Below, one piece after another: positions 24,067 through 33,218 of a stretch of DNA of 64,000 nucleotides (the stretch's first letter is position 1; each line of letters starts with the position of its first letter). Source of the stretch: MA-ANB-1 sp965216445 (GTDB taxonomy: Bacteria > Actinomycetota > Acidimicrobiia > Spongiisociales > ZC4RG35). Where the stretch lies: positions 434,001 through 498,000 of the forward strand of contig OZ244166.1 in the NCBI GenBank assembly GCA_965216445.1. Direction: 5' to 3'. Position numbers and translations under genes: made by a program. Under the pieces are notes generated by a model. The model made no database searches. It had not been told where the DNA came from and saw only the letters and a list, made by a program, of their open reading frames with translations.

Positions 24067-26637
24067 TTGAATCCGGAGAAGTTGACCACTAGAACCCGCG
24101 AGGCATTGCTCACCGCAACGCAAACGGCTCGGGACCACAATCATGGGTCGGTCCAGCCGGCTCATTTGGCCCTTGCTCTACTCGCACAGCAGCAGGGCAT
24201 CGTGTACCCCGCGCTCGATCGGGTGGGAGTCAATTCAATCGAGTTGCGTCGCTCGGTGGAATCAATCCTCGATAGCGAACCAAACACATACGGGGACGTG
24301 GAGGTCTCTGGATCCAACGAATTCAACCGTGCCCTGGAACGAGCGGAGCGACACAGAACCAATCTCGGCGACGACTATCTATCGGTCGAGCACCTGTTAC
24401 TGGCTTTGTCCGAGGACGAGGGCGCACTGGGGCAGTCCTTTAGAGGTCTTGGCCTGACGTCGGCCGCGCTCCTCGAAGCAATCGCGGCGGTCCGGGGCTC
24501 TCGTCGTGTCACGTCTGAGGATCCAGAGTCAACTCTCAATGCGCTGGAACAATATGGACGCGATCTCACCGAAGACGCACGTCAGGGCAAGCTTGATCCT
24601 GTCATTGGTCGTGACGATGAGATCCGCCGTGTGATTCAAGTGCTGTCACGCCGAACCAAAAACAATCCAGTACTGATCGGCGAGCCCGGAGTGGGTAAAA
24701 CGGCGATCGTTGAAGGTTTAGCCCGACGTGTTGCCGATAGCGACGTACCGGAAGGGCTCAAGAACAAACGCATCGTGGCCCTCGATCTCGCTTCCATGGT
24801 GGCCGGAGCCAAGTATCGGGGCGAGTTTGAGGAGAGGCTGAAGGCTGTCCTCGAGGAGATCAGAGATTCGGGTGGGGAAGTGATCACCTTCCTGGACGAG
24901 TTGCACACCCTGGTAGGCGCCGGCGCCGCTGAAGGTGCGATGGATGCCTCCAACATGCTCAAGCCGATGCTCGCCCGAGGAGAACTGAGGCTGATCGGAG
25001 CAACCACCCTCGATGAATACCGAAAGCACATTGAGAAGGACGCAGCTCTGGAGCGCAGATTCCAACCGATTGTCACCGAACCGCCCACCGTCGAAGATGC
25101 CATAGGAATCCTCCGCGGCCTCAAAGAACGCTACGAAGTCCATCATGGTGTTCGAATCACAGACGGTGCGCTGGTGGCCGCAGCCGTCCTTTCCGACCGC
25201 TACATCACTGCTCGTTTCCTTCCCGACAAGGCGATTGACCTGATTGACGAGTCGGCTTCGCGTTTGCGGATAGAAATCGACTCGATGCCCGAGGAGATCG
25301 ACGAGTTGACGAGGAAGAGGATTCAACTCGAGATCGAGAGGGAGGCCTTGAAAACCGAATCGGATTCGGCGTCGTTGGAGAGACTTGAAGGCGTGGAGCA
25401 GCAGATTGCGGACCTGACGGAACAGATCGACGCGCTGACCTCGAGGTGGGCCCTGGAGAAAGAGGCCATATCCGGGATTCGTCAGTTGAAACAGGAGATC
25501 GAGGATGCCAAAGGTGAGGCGGAGCGGGCCGAACGCGAAGGCGATCTGGCCCGTGCCGCTGAACTTCGATATGGCCGGCTGACACAACTCGAGGCAGACC
25601 TGACCGCAGGTGAGGAAAAGCTCGCTGATCTGCACAAGAACGGATCGATGCTGTCCGAAGAAGTCACCGAGCAGGACGTCGCCGAGGTGGTGGCACGTTG
25701 GACCGGCATACCGGTCTCCAAATTGATGCAGGGAGAAACCGAGAAACTCATCAGGCTGGAAGAGCACCTACACCAGCGAGTGGTTGGCCAGGAAGAGGCC
25801 GTGGTCGCCGTCGCAAACGCGATCCGGAGGAACCGGGCGGGCCTTTCCGATCCGGATCGGCCGGTCGGATCGTTCCTGTTTCTGGGACCGACCGGAGTCG
25901 GCAAGACGGAGCTGGCCAGAGCTTTGGCCGCGTTCATGTTCGATGACCCACGGGCCATGATCAGAATCGACATGTCCGAGTACATGGAGAAGCACTCCGT
26001 CAGCAGGCTGATCGGTGCTCCCCCAGGATACGTTGGCTACGACGAAGGAGGACAGCTCACGGAGGCGGTTCGTCGTCGACCATATGCAGTGGTACTGCTC
26101 GACGAGATCGAGAAGGCACATTCCGAGGTATTCAATGTGCTGTTGCAACTCCTCGACGACGGACGGTTGACCGATGGTCAAGGTCGGACGGTGGACTTCA
26201 CCAATGTCGTGCTGATCATGACTTCAAATCTCGGGTCTGAGCACATACAGCCCGATCTCGGGTCGGACATCGTCGAGTCCAGAGTTCTCGAGTCGGTTCG
26301 GTCTCACTTCCGGCCTGAGTTCCTCAATCGGATTGACGACATGATCGTGTTCGACCGGTTGACCAAAGAAGATCTGCGCAAGATCGTGGAGATTCAACTG
26401 CAGGGGATCGCCAAACGTCTCGAAGAGCGGCGGACCGATCTCCAGGTGGGTGCTGATGCGATGAGCTGGCTGGCAGAACAAGGTTATGACGCCGTGTACG
26501 GAGCACGACCGTTGAAGCGTCTGATTCAAACTGCATTGACCGATCCTCTTGCCAAAGGGCTTCTCGACGGAACCTTCCAGGAGGGCGACACAGTCAAGGT
26601 GTCCGTCGTGGATGGGGAGTTGAGCTTCGCCGCCTAG
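24067..26637 (+). CDS. clpB: ATP-dependent disaggregase ClpB
   Basis: ClpB threads aggregated proteins through a hexameric ring together with DnaK. The protein has 856 residues, the usual length. It has two N-terminal Clp repeats (about 1-145), NBD1 with Walker A GEPGVGKT near 205-212, and the coiled-coil middle domain (about 410-520). NBD2 has Walker A GPTGVGKT near 607 and the GYDEGGQLTEAVRRRPY segment. The TTG at 24067 is the start, preceded by GCTGAGG and lying about 18 bases after the -10 box. A HAIR-like site in the promoter suggests HspR repression, with the repressor encoded at 39679-40095 in this window. Confidence 0.96.
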   Translation: MNPEKLTTRTREALLTATQTARDHNHGSVQPAHLALALLAQQQGIVYPALDRVGVNSIELRRSVESILDSEPNTYGDVEVSGSNEFNRALERAERHRTNLGDDYLSVEHLLLALSEDEGALGQSFRGLGLTSAALLEAIAAVRGSRRVTSEDPESTLNALEQYGRDLTEDARQGKLDPVIGRDDEIRRVIQVLSRRTKNNPVLIGEPGVGKTAIVEGLARRVADSDVPEGLKNKRIVALDLASMVAGAKYRGEFEERLKAVLEEIRDSGGEVITFLDELHTLVGAGAAEGAMDASNMLKPMLARGELRLIGATTLDEYRKHIEKDAALERRFQPIVTEPPTVEDAIGILRGLKERYEVHHGVRITDGALVAAAVLSDRYITARFLPDKAIDLIDESASRLRIEIDSMPEEIDELTRKRIQLEIEREALKTESDSASLERLEGVEQQIADLTEQIDALTSRWALEKEAISGIRQLKQEIEDAKGEAERAEREGDLARAAELRYGRLTQLEADLTAGEEKLADLHKNGSMLSEEVTEQDVAEVVARWTGIPVSKLMQGETEKLIRLEEHLHQRVVGQEEAVVAVANAIRRNRAGLSDPDRPVGSFLFLGPTGVGKTELARALAAFMFDDPRAMIRIDMSEYMEKHSVSRLIGAPPGYVGYDEGGQLTEAVRRRPYAVVLLDEIEKAHSEVFNVLLQLLDDGRLTDGQGRTVDFTNVVLIMTSNLGSEHIQPDLGSDIVESRVLESVRSHFRPEFLNRIDDMIVFDRLTKEDLRKIVEIQLQGIAKRLEERRTDLQVGADAMSWLAEQGYDAVYGARPLKRLIQTALTDPLAKGLLDGTFQEGDTVKVSVVDGELSFAA

Positions 26638-26659
26638 GCGTCCGCAACGCTCACAAACT

Positions 26660-26694
26660 GGGCTGGGCGGCACTTGCCGACGATTCGCCAGCCC
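26660..26694 (+). terminator. Possible clpB terminator hairpin
   Basis: GGGCTGG (26660-26666) can pair with CCAGCCC (26688-26694) 23 bases after the clpB stop. There is no U-tract, so the call rests on position and stem only. Confidence 0.35.
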
Positions 26695-26717
26695 CGATGG
26701 CAGACTGATGGGTTCAA

Positions 26718-27959
26718 ATGAGCGGACTCCTCTTCAGGTATTTGTTGCTGATCGCTGCCGCCTCGATGTCAGGTGTGACTGCGTTCGACGTTTCACACTC
26801 CACCATGTCGGGTAATGCCAAACCGATCCACGGTTCACCCGAGGTCGCTGCCGGATCAGCGCTGGGATCCGGCAACCTCGTCGGTTCGCCGACCTTCAGA
26901 CCTTCTCGTCAGCCCATCGTCAGTGGTCATCTGGCCGACGCTCGAGGGGTCTCGTCGGTCCGATCTCCGGTAGCGCCTGAGCGCAATGAGATCACGATCG
27001 CCTTCGGTGGGGACATATTGATCCACAACGGAACGAGGGCGAGTGCCGCGGCCGGGGACGGTACCTTCGACTTCTTTCCTCTTCTCGAGCAACTCGAGCC
27101 CGTCATCGCTGGGGCAGACCTCGCCCTCTGCCACCTGGAAGTTCCGTTGTCCGGTCCCGACACGGACTATTCGAGCTATCCGAAGTTCAACGCTCCAGCC
27201 GAGTTGGCCACGGGAATCGCCAGAGTTGGGTTTGACGGTTGCTCGACCGCCTCAAACCACTCCCTGGATCAGGGAATTGAGGGCTTGAACGAGACCCTCG
27301 ACATCCTTGACGAGACCGGTTTGGGCCATGCTGGTACAGCCAGATCCGAAGCTGAGGCGGAGGTGGCAACGTACTATCAGATAGACGACGTCACCGTCGC
27401 CCACATCGCAGGCACTTACTGGTTGAACGGTCTCTATTTGCCGGAGGACATGGAGTGGGTCGCGCAAAGGCTCAACCTCGACCAGATGCTTGGCATCGCG
27501 GCCCGCGCCCGTCGAGACGGTGCTGATCTGGTCGTTGTAAGTGTGCATTGTTGTACCGAGTACCGGTCCCAGCCCACAGCCGAGCAGGAGGAGATTTTCT
27601 CTCGCCTGAGCCGTTCTCCCTGGGTGGACCTGGTGGTGGGGCATCACAGCCATGTAGTCGGCCCTGTTGACCAGATCGATGGCGAACTCGTGATCTATGG
27701 TCTTGGAAATCTCCTAACGGGCCAGCTGCACCGAACCGACACCAGGGAAGGTGTGGTTGTTCTCGCCACGGCGCAGTGGACCGGTGCGTCCTGGGACGTC
27801 GTCAAAGTCTCGGCAGTTCCCACGTTTGTCGAGGGCAAGACCTACACGGTGAGCCCAACGTCGCCTGACAGCGGGAGTTTCCTCCGTGTGATGGAGGCGT
27901 TGAACTCGCGGGGAGTCTCTGTCGAGCCTTACGGTGACGCTGCAGCGTCTTCGGACTGA
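26718..27959 (+). CDS. Second CapA-like secreted protein
   Basis: The protein has 413 residues. An N-terminal hydrophobic stretch (about 4-24) acts as signal or anchor, followed by a low-complexity region to about residue 90. The CapA/PGA_cap domain (about 93-365) shows ITIAFGGDILIHN, ADLALCHLEVPLSG, STASNHSLDQG, VVSVHCCTEYRSQP and VVGHHSHVVGPV. All metal-ligand positions of the fold are retained. It resembles the CapA-like protein at 17189 in domain but not in its tether, which is not Thr-rich. No capsule or poly-gamma-glutamate genes are nearby, so the substrate is unknown. It is followed by an antiporter gene after 38 bases. Confidence 0.8.
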   Translation: MSGLLFRYLLLIAAASMSGVTAFDVSHSTMSGNAKPIHGSPEVAAGSALGSGNLVGSPTFRPSRQPIVSGHLADARGVSSVRSPVAPERNEITIAFGGDILIHNGTRASAAAGDGTFDFFPLLEQLEPVIAGADLALCHLEVPLSGPDTDYSSYPKFNAPAELATGIARVGFDGCSTASNHSLDQGIEGLNETLDILDETGLGHAGTARSEAEAEVATYYQIDDVTVAHIAGTYWLNGLYLPEDMEWVAQRLNLDQMLGIAARARRDGADLVVVSVHCCTEYRSQPTAEQEEIFSRLSRSPWVDLVVGHHSHVVGPVDQIDGELVIYGLGNLLTGQLHRTDTREGVVVLATAQWTGASWDVVKVSAVPTFVEGKTYTVSPTSPDSGSFLRVMEALNSRGVSVEPYGDAAASSD

Positions 27960-27997
27960 TCCAACCTTCCGGGTACGAAGGCAGATAATGTAGCGCA

Positions 27998-29251
27998 GTG
28001 GTATTGCTCGCGCTCTTGGCGTTGATCGTCTTTGGATATTCATTGGTATCCAGAAGCCTCGAAGAGTCCATCCTCAGTTCGCCGATGCTGTTCACGGGAC
28101 TGGGCATCATCGTCGGCTCCGCAGGGTTGGGTTGGGTGGACTACTCGTCCCTCGACGTCGGTCTCGTCGGTGCATTGGCCGAGGCGACGCTGCTGCTTGT
28201 TCTATTCACGGATGCAATTCGCATCGACATTCACCGGCTCAGGAAGCACGCCGATTTGCCTGCCCGACTTCTCGGATTGGCACTGCCGGTAACACTCTTA
28301 GCGGGCACAGCTGTTGCATATCTGATGTTCGACTCGCTGACGCTTGCCGGTTCGTTCGTGCTGGCCGCGATCCTCACTCCAACGGACGCTGCGCTTGGCA
28401 AACAGGTGGTGACCAGCCCCGATGTTCCGATTCGGATCAGGCAGACCATCAACGTCGAGAGTGGTCTCAACGATGGGATCATGCTGCCGGTCGTGACCGC
28501 CGGCGTCATCGTTCTGGCCGATGAGGCTGGCGTCAGCGAATCCAGCTTTGTGAACCTCCTGATCCGAGAAATCGGGCTAGGTGTCCTGATTGGAGGCCTC
28601 GTGGGGTGGCTTGGTGGCAAGCTCCTGGATCGTTTCGCAAATCGGGAAATGGTCGACGGTGTGATGCGTCAGCTCGGCACCCTCGCAGTGGGGGTGGGCG
28701 CGTTTGCCATCGCCGAGGTCGCCGGTGGCAACGGGTTCGTCGCCGCATTTGTTGCGGGTCTTGGTTTCGGAGTTGCCGCACGGGAGCACTGCCAGGGTGC
28801 TCACGACTTTGCAACCGATGAGGGCGAATTGCTCACGTTGGTCACCTTCTTCCTCTTCGGTGCCATCGTGGTCAATCAGGCCGTTGGGTCATTCACTTGG
28901 CTCACGTTGGTATACGCGCTTATCTCGCTAACGGTGATTCGAATGATCCCTGTGGCCCTTTCTCTGATCGGTTCCGGATTGAAACGCCAGAGCCTCTTGT
29001 TCATCGGTTGGTTTGGGCCACGTGGCCTTGCTTCGATTCTGTTCGGCGTTTTTCTATTGGAAGAAATCGAGGCGTCGGTCGCCGATCCGATCTTCAACGT
29101 TGTCATTTGGACCGTGCTTCTATCCATTGTGGCGCACGGAGTGACCGCATGGCCGATCAGCAAGCGGTATGGCCGCTGGTATGAATCCAATGCCAAAGCT
29201 GAAGCGGAAATGGCGGAATCGATGGAGATGTTCGATTTCCCGACGCGGTAG
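27998..29251 (+). CDS. CPA1-type Na+/H+ antiporter
   Basis: The protein has 417 residues with about 12 membrane segments. It exchanges cytoplasmic Na+ or K+ for H+. Key family features are visible: LTPTDAALGKQVV (about 127-139, TPTD motif), the functional pair in NVESGLNDGIMLPVV (about 148-162, Asn-Asp), and a late segment FGPRGLASILFGVFLLEE. The GTG at 27998 is the start. The C-terminal tail is short and lacks the RCK or TrkA regulatory domain found in some relatives, so regulation through that route is unlikely. Confidence 0.88.
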   Translation: MVLLALLALIVFGYSLVSRSLEESILSSPMLFTGLGIIVGSAGLGWVDYSSLDVGLVGALAEATLLLVLFTDAIRIDIHRLRKHADLPARLLGLALPVTLLAGTAVAYLMFDSLTLAGSFVLAAILTPTDAALGKQVVTSPDVPIRIRQTINVESGLNDGIMLPVVTAGVIVLADEAGVSESSFVNLLIREIGLGVLIGGLVGWLGGKLLDRFANREMVDGVMRQLGTLAVGVGAFAIAEVAGGNGFVAAFVAGLGFGVAAREHCQGAHDFATDEGELLTLVTFFLFGAIVVNQAVGSFTWLTLVYALISLTVIRMIPVALSLIGSGLKRQSLLFIGWFGPRGLASILFGVFLLEEIEASVADPIFNVVIWTVLLSIVAHGVTAWPISKRYGRWYESNAKAEAEMAESMEMFDFPTR

Positions 29252-29257
29252 CCGGGG

Positions 29258-29286
29258 TTGACTCTAGGTCGGCACACTCGTACGGT
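29258..29286 (+). promoter_or_regulatory. trp operon promoter
   Basis: TTGACT (29258-29263) and TACGGT (29281-29286) are separated by 17 bases, a good sigma-70 promoter. The expected start of transcription is about 29293, so the leader peptide ATG at 29296 would be almost at the mRNA 5' end. The promoter begins seven bases after the antiporter stop. Confidence 0.7.
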
Positions 29287-29295
29287 ATCGCTCAC

Positions 29296-29376
29296 ATGAC
29301 TGGCCAAAACCTCGCGACCTCGACAACCACCTGGTGGTGGAGTTGGCGCGCGCTCGAGGTGGCATCCAGCGGTTAG
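29296..29376 (+). CDS. trpL: trp operon leader peptide
   Basis: A 26-codon reading frame too short for routine gene callers. It starts with ATG at 29296 and ends with TAG at 29374-29376. Residues 13-17 are W-W-W-S-W: four Trp codons in five positions, 29332-29346. Stalling there under Trp shortage is the sensing step of attenuation. The distal coding part (29355-29362) is the antiterminator strand. There is no Shine-Dalgarno sequence, and the promoter places the ATG about three bases from the mRNA start, so translation is probably leaderless. Confidence 0.9.
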   Translation: MTGQNLATSTTTWWWSWRALEVASSG

Positions 29377-29411
29377 GGCAAGAAAGTCCCACACCATTCC
29401 GACCCACCTCG
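29355..29411 (+). promoter_or_regulatory. trp antiterminator pairing
   Basis: CGAGGTGG (29355-29362), inside the leader peptide gene and nine bases after the last Trp codon, is perfectly complementary to CCACCTCG (29404-29411), which forms the left arm of the terminator. A ribosome stalled on the Trp codons leaves 29355-29362 free, so the antiterminator forms and trpE is transcribed. A ribosome reaching the stop codon covers it and the terminator forms. Confidence 0.85.
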
Positions 29412-29430
29412 AACAAGGGGTGGGTTTTTT
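29402..29430 (+). terminator. trp attenuator (intrinsic terminator)
   Basis: ACCCACCTC (29402-29410) pairs with GGGGTGGGT (29417-29425), one G-U pair included, around GAACAA, and is followed by a run of six T (29425-29430). This is a textbook intrinsic terminator 32 bases before trpE. Confidence 0.93.
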
Positions 29431-29462
29431 GATGCCTCACTCCCAGACAGGACGAACATCAG

Positions 29463-30845
29463 ATGAACCAGATCTTCGACATACCAGCCGACCTAGACAC
29501 GCCGGCATCGGCGTTCTTGAAGCTGGCGCCGATGGCTCCGAGATTTCTCCTGGAGAGTGTTGAACACGGCGAGCGGGTTGGTCGTTACTCGTTCATTGGT
29601 TTCGGGAAAGGTGTGACGGTCACATCGGAGCGGGGTCGGGTTCGGGTCGGCGACAGAGAAATCGAAACTGACGGGTCGATTGGTGGCCTCATGGGGGTTC
29701 TCAGGGAGACCCTCGAGACCACGCCCCGCCCCGGACCGACTTCGGATGAGGTGCCCTTTCATGGAGGCCTCGTGGGTGCCATCGGGTTCGATGTTGCTTA
29801 TCGGCTTCCTGGCACGAAACCAACAGGATCCTCGGGCCTGGAGATGGCCTTCTACGCCCCGACATCGATCCTCGTGTTTGACCATCTCAGTCGTCGGGTG
29901 GCCTTGCTCCACGATGGGTCAGATAACGAAAGGTCTGCCCTGCGCACCGAGGTTGTGAGCCTCCTTGCCGGTGGGGTCCCGGAACGAAATGGTCACTCTG
30001 GAACGCACGAACCTGCCGCCGCGACGATGGACGAGCCGGCCTTTGTCAGAGCTGTCGACAACGCCAAGTCCCACATCGAAGCCGGTGACGTGTACCAGTT
30101 GGTTCTGTCCGTTGGTTTCGAAGGTTCGGCCGATGTCAACCCGTTTGACGTGTATAGAGGGCTGCGATTGCTCAATCCGTCGCCCTATATGTATTTCATG
30201 GATCTGGGTTCAGTGCAGATAGTCGGCTCGTCGCCTGAGGCATTGGTCCGTCTCACCGGTGACACCGCTGAACTGCGTCCGATCGCAGGTACCCGACCCA
30301 GATCGACAGACCCGGAGTCCGATCGCCGTGCCGAAAGGGAGTTGTTAACCGATCCGAAAGAGGCTGCCGAGCACGTGATGTTGGTCGACCTGGCCCGAAA
30401 CGACCTGGGCCGGGTCGCCCGTCCCGGGTCGATAGAGGTGGATCCTTATCGTGCCATCGAGAAATACAGCCACGTCATGCATCTCGTGAGTGGGGTGAGT
30501 GGCGTTTTGGAGGAGAGCGCTGACAGTTTTGACCTGTTTTCGGCAGCATTCCCCGCCGGAACGGTCGTGGGTGCGCCCAAGGTCCGGGCCCTCCAGTTGA
30601 TTGACCAATTGGAGCCAACGCGACGTGGTTTCTACGCGGGCACTGTCGGATATTTCGGTCACGGTGGAACGATGGATCAGGCCATCACGATTCGTACGAT
30701 CGTGATGGAGGAGGGCCGCTATCGATTCCAGGCAGGTGCGGGGATAGTCGCCGACAGTGACCCACACACTGAGTGGGAAGAAGTCCGTTCCAAGAGCGGT
30801 GCGATGCGAGCCGCTATTGAGTTGGCTGCAGGTGGCCTGTCATGA
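29463..30845 (+). CDS. trpE: Anthranilate synthase component I
   Basis: Converts chorismate to anthranilate using ammonia supplied by TrpG. The protein has 460 residues, within the 460-520 family range. The N-terminal region has the feedback site motif LLESVEHGERVGRYSFIG, where the LLES segment binds Trp in relatives. The catalytic chorismate-binding domain (about 200-455) shows PSPYMYFMDLG, SSPEALVR, PIAGTRPRS, LVDLARNDLGRV and GTVVGAPKVRALQLID. It is first in trpEGDCFBA and is controlled by the attenuator directly upstream. The stop overlaps trpG (ATGA). Confidence 0.95.
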   Translation: MNQIFDIPADLDTPASAFLKLAPMAPRFLLESVEHGERVGRYSFIGFGKGVTVTSERGRVRVGDREIETDGSIGGLMGVLRETLETTPRPGPTSDEVPFHGGLVGAIGFDVAYRLPGTKPTGSSGLEMAFYAPTSILVFDHLSRRVALLHDGSDNERSALRTEVVSLLAGGVPERNGHSGTHEPAAATMDEPAFVRAVDNAKSHIEAGDVYQLVLSVGFEGSADVNPFDVYRGLRLLNPSPYMYFMDLGSVQIVGSSPEALVRLTGDTAELRPIAGTRPRSTDPESDRRAERELLTDPKEAAEHVMLVDLARNDLGRVARPGSIEVDPYRAIEKYSHVMHLVSGVSGVLEESADSFDLFSAAFPAGTVVGAPKVRALQLIDQLEPTRRGFYAGTVGYFGHGGTMDQAITIRTIVMEEGRYRFQAGAGIVADSDPHTEWEEVRSKSGAMRAAIELAAGGLS

Positions 30846-31426
30846 GCCGCGTCCTCCTGGTCGACAACTACGACTCCTTCACCTACAACGTTGTACAGGC
30901 CCTGAGGGTTCTCGGAGCTGAGGTCGTGGTTCGTACCAACGACGCACTCACCGTCGAAGCGGCGCGCGCCATTGGACCGACTCACCTGGTTATCTCTCCG
31001 GGTCCCGGGCGTCCCGAAGACGCCGGTATCAGCCCGGCGATGATTGAGGAGTTCCACGAGACTCTGCCAGTGCTTGGCATCTGCCTCGGACATCAGGTCA
31101 TAGCGACCGTCTTCGGTGGAGTGGTGAATCGAGCTCCCGAACTCAAACACGGGAAGGCGTCGCCCGTTTATCACGATTCACGGTCCATCTACGGTGGGTT
31201 GCCCAATCCGTTTGAGGCCGGGAGATACCACTCACTTGCAGTGCCGGAAGGTGAGCTGCCCAACGAACTGGAGGTCTCAGCTTTCACGTCCGAGGGGGTA
31301 GTGATGGGTCTCCGTCACCGCCTACTCCCAATCGAGGGAGTCCAGTTCCACCCGGAGAGCCTGCTGACTCCGGCCGGCGACCTGCTGCTGCGGAACTTCC
31401 TTGACATTGGCGGTGATGACAGATGA
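30842..31426 (+). CDS. trpG: Anthranilate synthase component II (glutamine amidotransferase)
   Basis: Releases ammonia from glutamine for TrpE. The protein has 194 residues, standard. Class I amidotransferase triad: nucleophile Cys in LGICLGHQ (about residue 81), and His and Glu in GVQFHPESLLTP (about 169-171). The oxyanion segment SPGPGRPEDAG is present. It overlaps trpE upstream and trpD downstream by ATGA, so TrpE and TrpG should be made in equal amounts. The protein lacks any added domain. Confidence 0.95.
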   Translation: MSRVLLVDNYDSFTYNVVQALRVLGAEVVVRTNDALTVEAARAIGPTHLVISPGPGRPEDAGISPAMIEEFHETLPVLGICLGHQVIATVFGGVVNRAPELKHGKASPVYHDSRSIYGGLPNPFEAGRYHSLAVPEGELPNELEVSAFTSEGVVMGLRHRLLPIEGVQFHPESLLTPAGDLLLRNFLDIGGDDR

Positions 31427-32421
31427 ATCGCGTGCTGGACCAATTGCTCGAAGCCCGGTCTTTGACCGTCGAAGAGGCAGAAGCGATGTTGGTTGATATC
31501 ACATCGGGCCAACGGGATCCCATTCTGGTCGGAGGGCTTCTCACCGCGTTGCGGGCCAAGGGCGAAACCGCTGCCGAAGTTCGTGGCATGTCGAACGGGA
31601 TGAGGCGACAAGCACTTCGACCCAGCCTCGACGGATCCGGTGCGGTCGATGTCGTGGGGACGGGAGGCGACGGGTCTGGCTCACTCAATCTGAGCACCGG
31701 CGCCGCCCTTCTTGCTGCCGCATGCGGAGTCCCTGTGATCAAGCACGGCAATCGGGCGATGAGCAGCAAGTCCGGAAGTGCCGATGTGTTGGAGGAGTTG
31801 GGTGTTCCGATTCCCATGCGAGAGGAAGAAGCCGGTCGATTCTTCGCGAGGCACGGATTCACCTTTCTCTTCGCCCCCTACTACCACCCGTCAGTTGGGG
31901 AGGTCGTGCCGATTCGAAGGGCACTTGGAGTGCGAACGGTGTTCAATCTGCTCGGTCCACTAGCTAACCCGGGACGCCCCGAGTTCGCCGTCATCGGAGC
32001 CTGGGATCTGCCCACCGCAAGGCTGATGGCAGGTGCGTTGGCCGGTGGCGACATGAGCCGAGCGTTTGTGGTTCACGGACACAACGGGTGGGACGAACCC
32101 ACGCCCATAGGCCCGTTTACTTTGCTCGACGTGAACGGAAGTGCCGTCATAGAGATTCAGGTCGACCCTGCGGACCTTGGGTTGGATCGATGTGAAGCGG
32201 ATGACTTGAAGGGTGGGTCGCCAGCCGAGAATGCCGAGGCGATTCGCGATGCCTTCGCAGGGCAGATGGGCCCTCATCGAGATGCTCTCGCTTTGGGCGC
32301 GGCCCTGGCCCTGGAAGTGTCGGGTGCCGTTGAAACACTGTCCGCTGGGCTCGCCTTGGCGTTTGAGGCAATCGACAGCGATGCAGCCACAGACCTTCTC
32401 GCGGGGATCGCCTCGCCATGA
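31423..32421 (+). CDS. trpD: Anthranilate phosphoribosyltransferase
   Basis: Transfers phosphoribose from PRPP to anthranilate. The protein has 332 residues, standard. Hallmarks are VVGTGGDGSGSLNLSTGAA (about 77-95, PRPP/Mg site), KHGNRAMSSKSGSADVLEELG and RRALGVRTVFNLLGPLANP. The N-terminal helical domain includes LTVEEAEAMLVDITSG. It overlaps both neighbours by ATGA. No fusion to TrpG, unlike in enterobacteria. Confidence 0.95.
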   Translation: MNRVLDQLLEARSLTVEEAEAMLVDITSGQRDPILVGGLLTALRAKGETAAEVRGMSNGMRRQALRPSLDGSGAVDVVGTGGDGSGSLNLSTGAALLAAACGVPVIKHGNRAMSSKSGSADVLEELGVPIPMREEEAGRFFARHGFTFLFAPYYHPSVGEVVPIRRALGVRTVFNLLGPLANPGRPEFAVIGAWDLPTARLMAGALAGGDMSRAFVVHGHNGWDEPTPIGPFTLLDVNGSAVIEIQVDPADLGLDRCEADDLKGGSPAENAEAIRDAFAGQMGPHRDALALGAALALEVSGAVETLSAGLALAFEAIDSDAATDLLAGIASP

Positions 32422-33218
32422 GTGCCTTCTTGGACGCGATGGCCCACTCGAGCAAGAGGCGCCTTGAACGGGCGAGGCAACGCACGCCTCTCCACGATCT
32501 GCGGGCCGCAATCAATGAGGAGCAGCCGAGAGCGCTGCCCGACGGTTTCCTCGTCTTCGCTGAGGTGAAGCCCCTCTCGCCCGCGGAAGGAGTCCTGGCA
32601 TGTGCTGATCCTGTCGAGGTGGCCCGGGAATACGAAGAAGGTGGTGCATCGGCGATATCGGTGTTGACGGAGCCGGAGTCCTTCGGCGGAAGTCTTGGCC
32701 TTTTGCGCCGGGTTGCCTCTGCGGTGTCGGTTCCGGTAATGAGGAAGGATTTCATCATCGATCCTTACCAAGTCTGGGAAGCGCGGCGTTACGGCGCCGA
32801 CGGCGTGCTCGCAATTGTTCGTATGGTCTCGCCAGCGCTGCTTCAGGAGATTGTTGACGCGGCTCGGGCGGCCGATCTGTTTGTCCTGGTGGAGGCGTTT
32901 GACGAGTCGGATACTCATCTGCTCGATCAGCTTTCGGGTGAACGGTCTCACGTTCTGGCCGGCGTAAATAGTCGCGATCTCGACACGCTGCAGGTTCGTC
33001 CCTGGGCCCACCAGGAACTCTTCCCTCATCTACCCAGCGACATGAGGGCGATAGCCGAGAGTGGGCTGGCAACGGCAGATGATGTCGCCCGCGCCAGTGC
33101 CATCGGATATGGAGGGGTGCTGATCGGCACCTCACTTATGCGGTCTGGTGACCGACCTTTGACCGTCCGTGAGTACATCGGAGCGGGTCGCGACGCGACC
33201 ATGCGGGGATCAGCCTGA
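32418..33218 (+). CDS. trpC: Indole-3-glycerol phosphate synthase
   Basis: Closes the indole ring by decarboxylation of the carboxyphenylamino-deoxyribulose phosphate. The protein has 266 residues with a TIM barrel. Catalytic features: the FAEVKPLSP loop (normally AEIKRRSPS, so the helper segment differs slightly), EYEEGGASAISVLTEP, VMRKDFIIDPYQVWEARRYGAD, LVEAFDESD and GVNSRDLDTL, then AESGLATADD. The start overlaps trpD and the stop shares a base with trpF (TGATG). It is a stand-alone TrpC, separate from TrpF. Confidence 0.94.
   Translation: MSAFLDAMAHSSKRRLERARQRTPLHDLRAAINEEQPRALPDGFLVFAEVKPLSPAEGVLACADPVEVAREYEEGGASAISVLTEPESFGGSLGLLRRVASAVSVPVMRKDFIIDPYQVWEARRYGADGVLAIVRMVSPALLQEIVDAARAADLFVLVEAFDESDTHLLDQLSGERSHVLAGVNSRDLDTLQVRPWAHQELFPHLPSDMRAIAESGLATADDVARASAIGYGGVLIGTSLMRSGDRPLTVREYIGAGRDATMRGSA

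Noticed and set aside
24718..25767. Minus-strand frame of 349 codons opposite clpB
   Set aside because: It is antisense to the conserved clpB coding sequence, and its amino-acid composition is unlike a protein.
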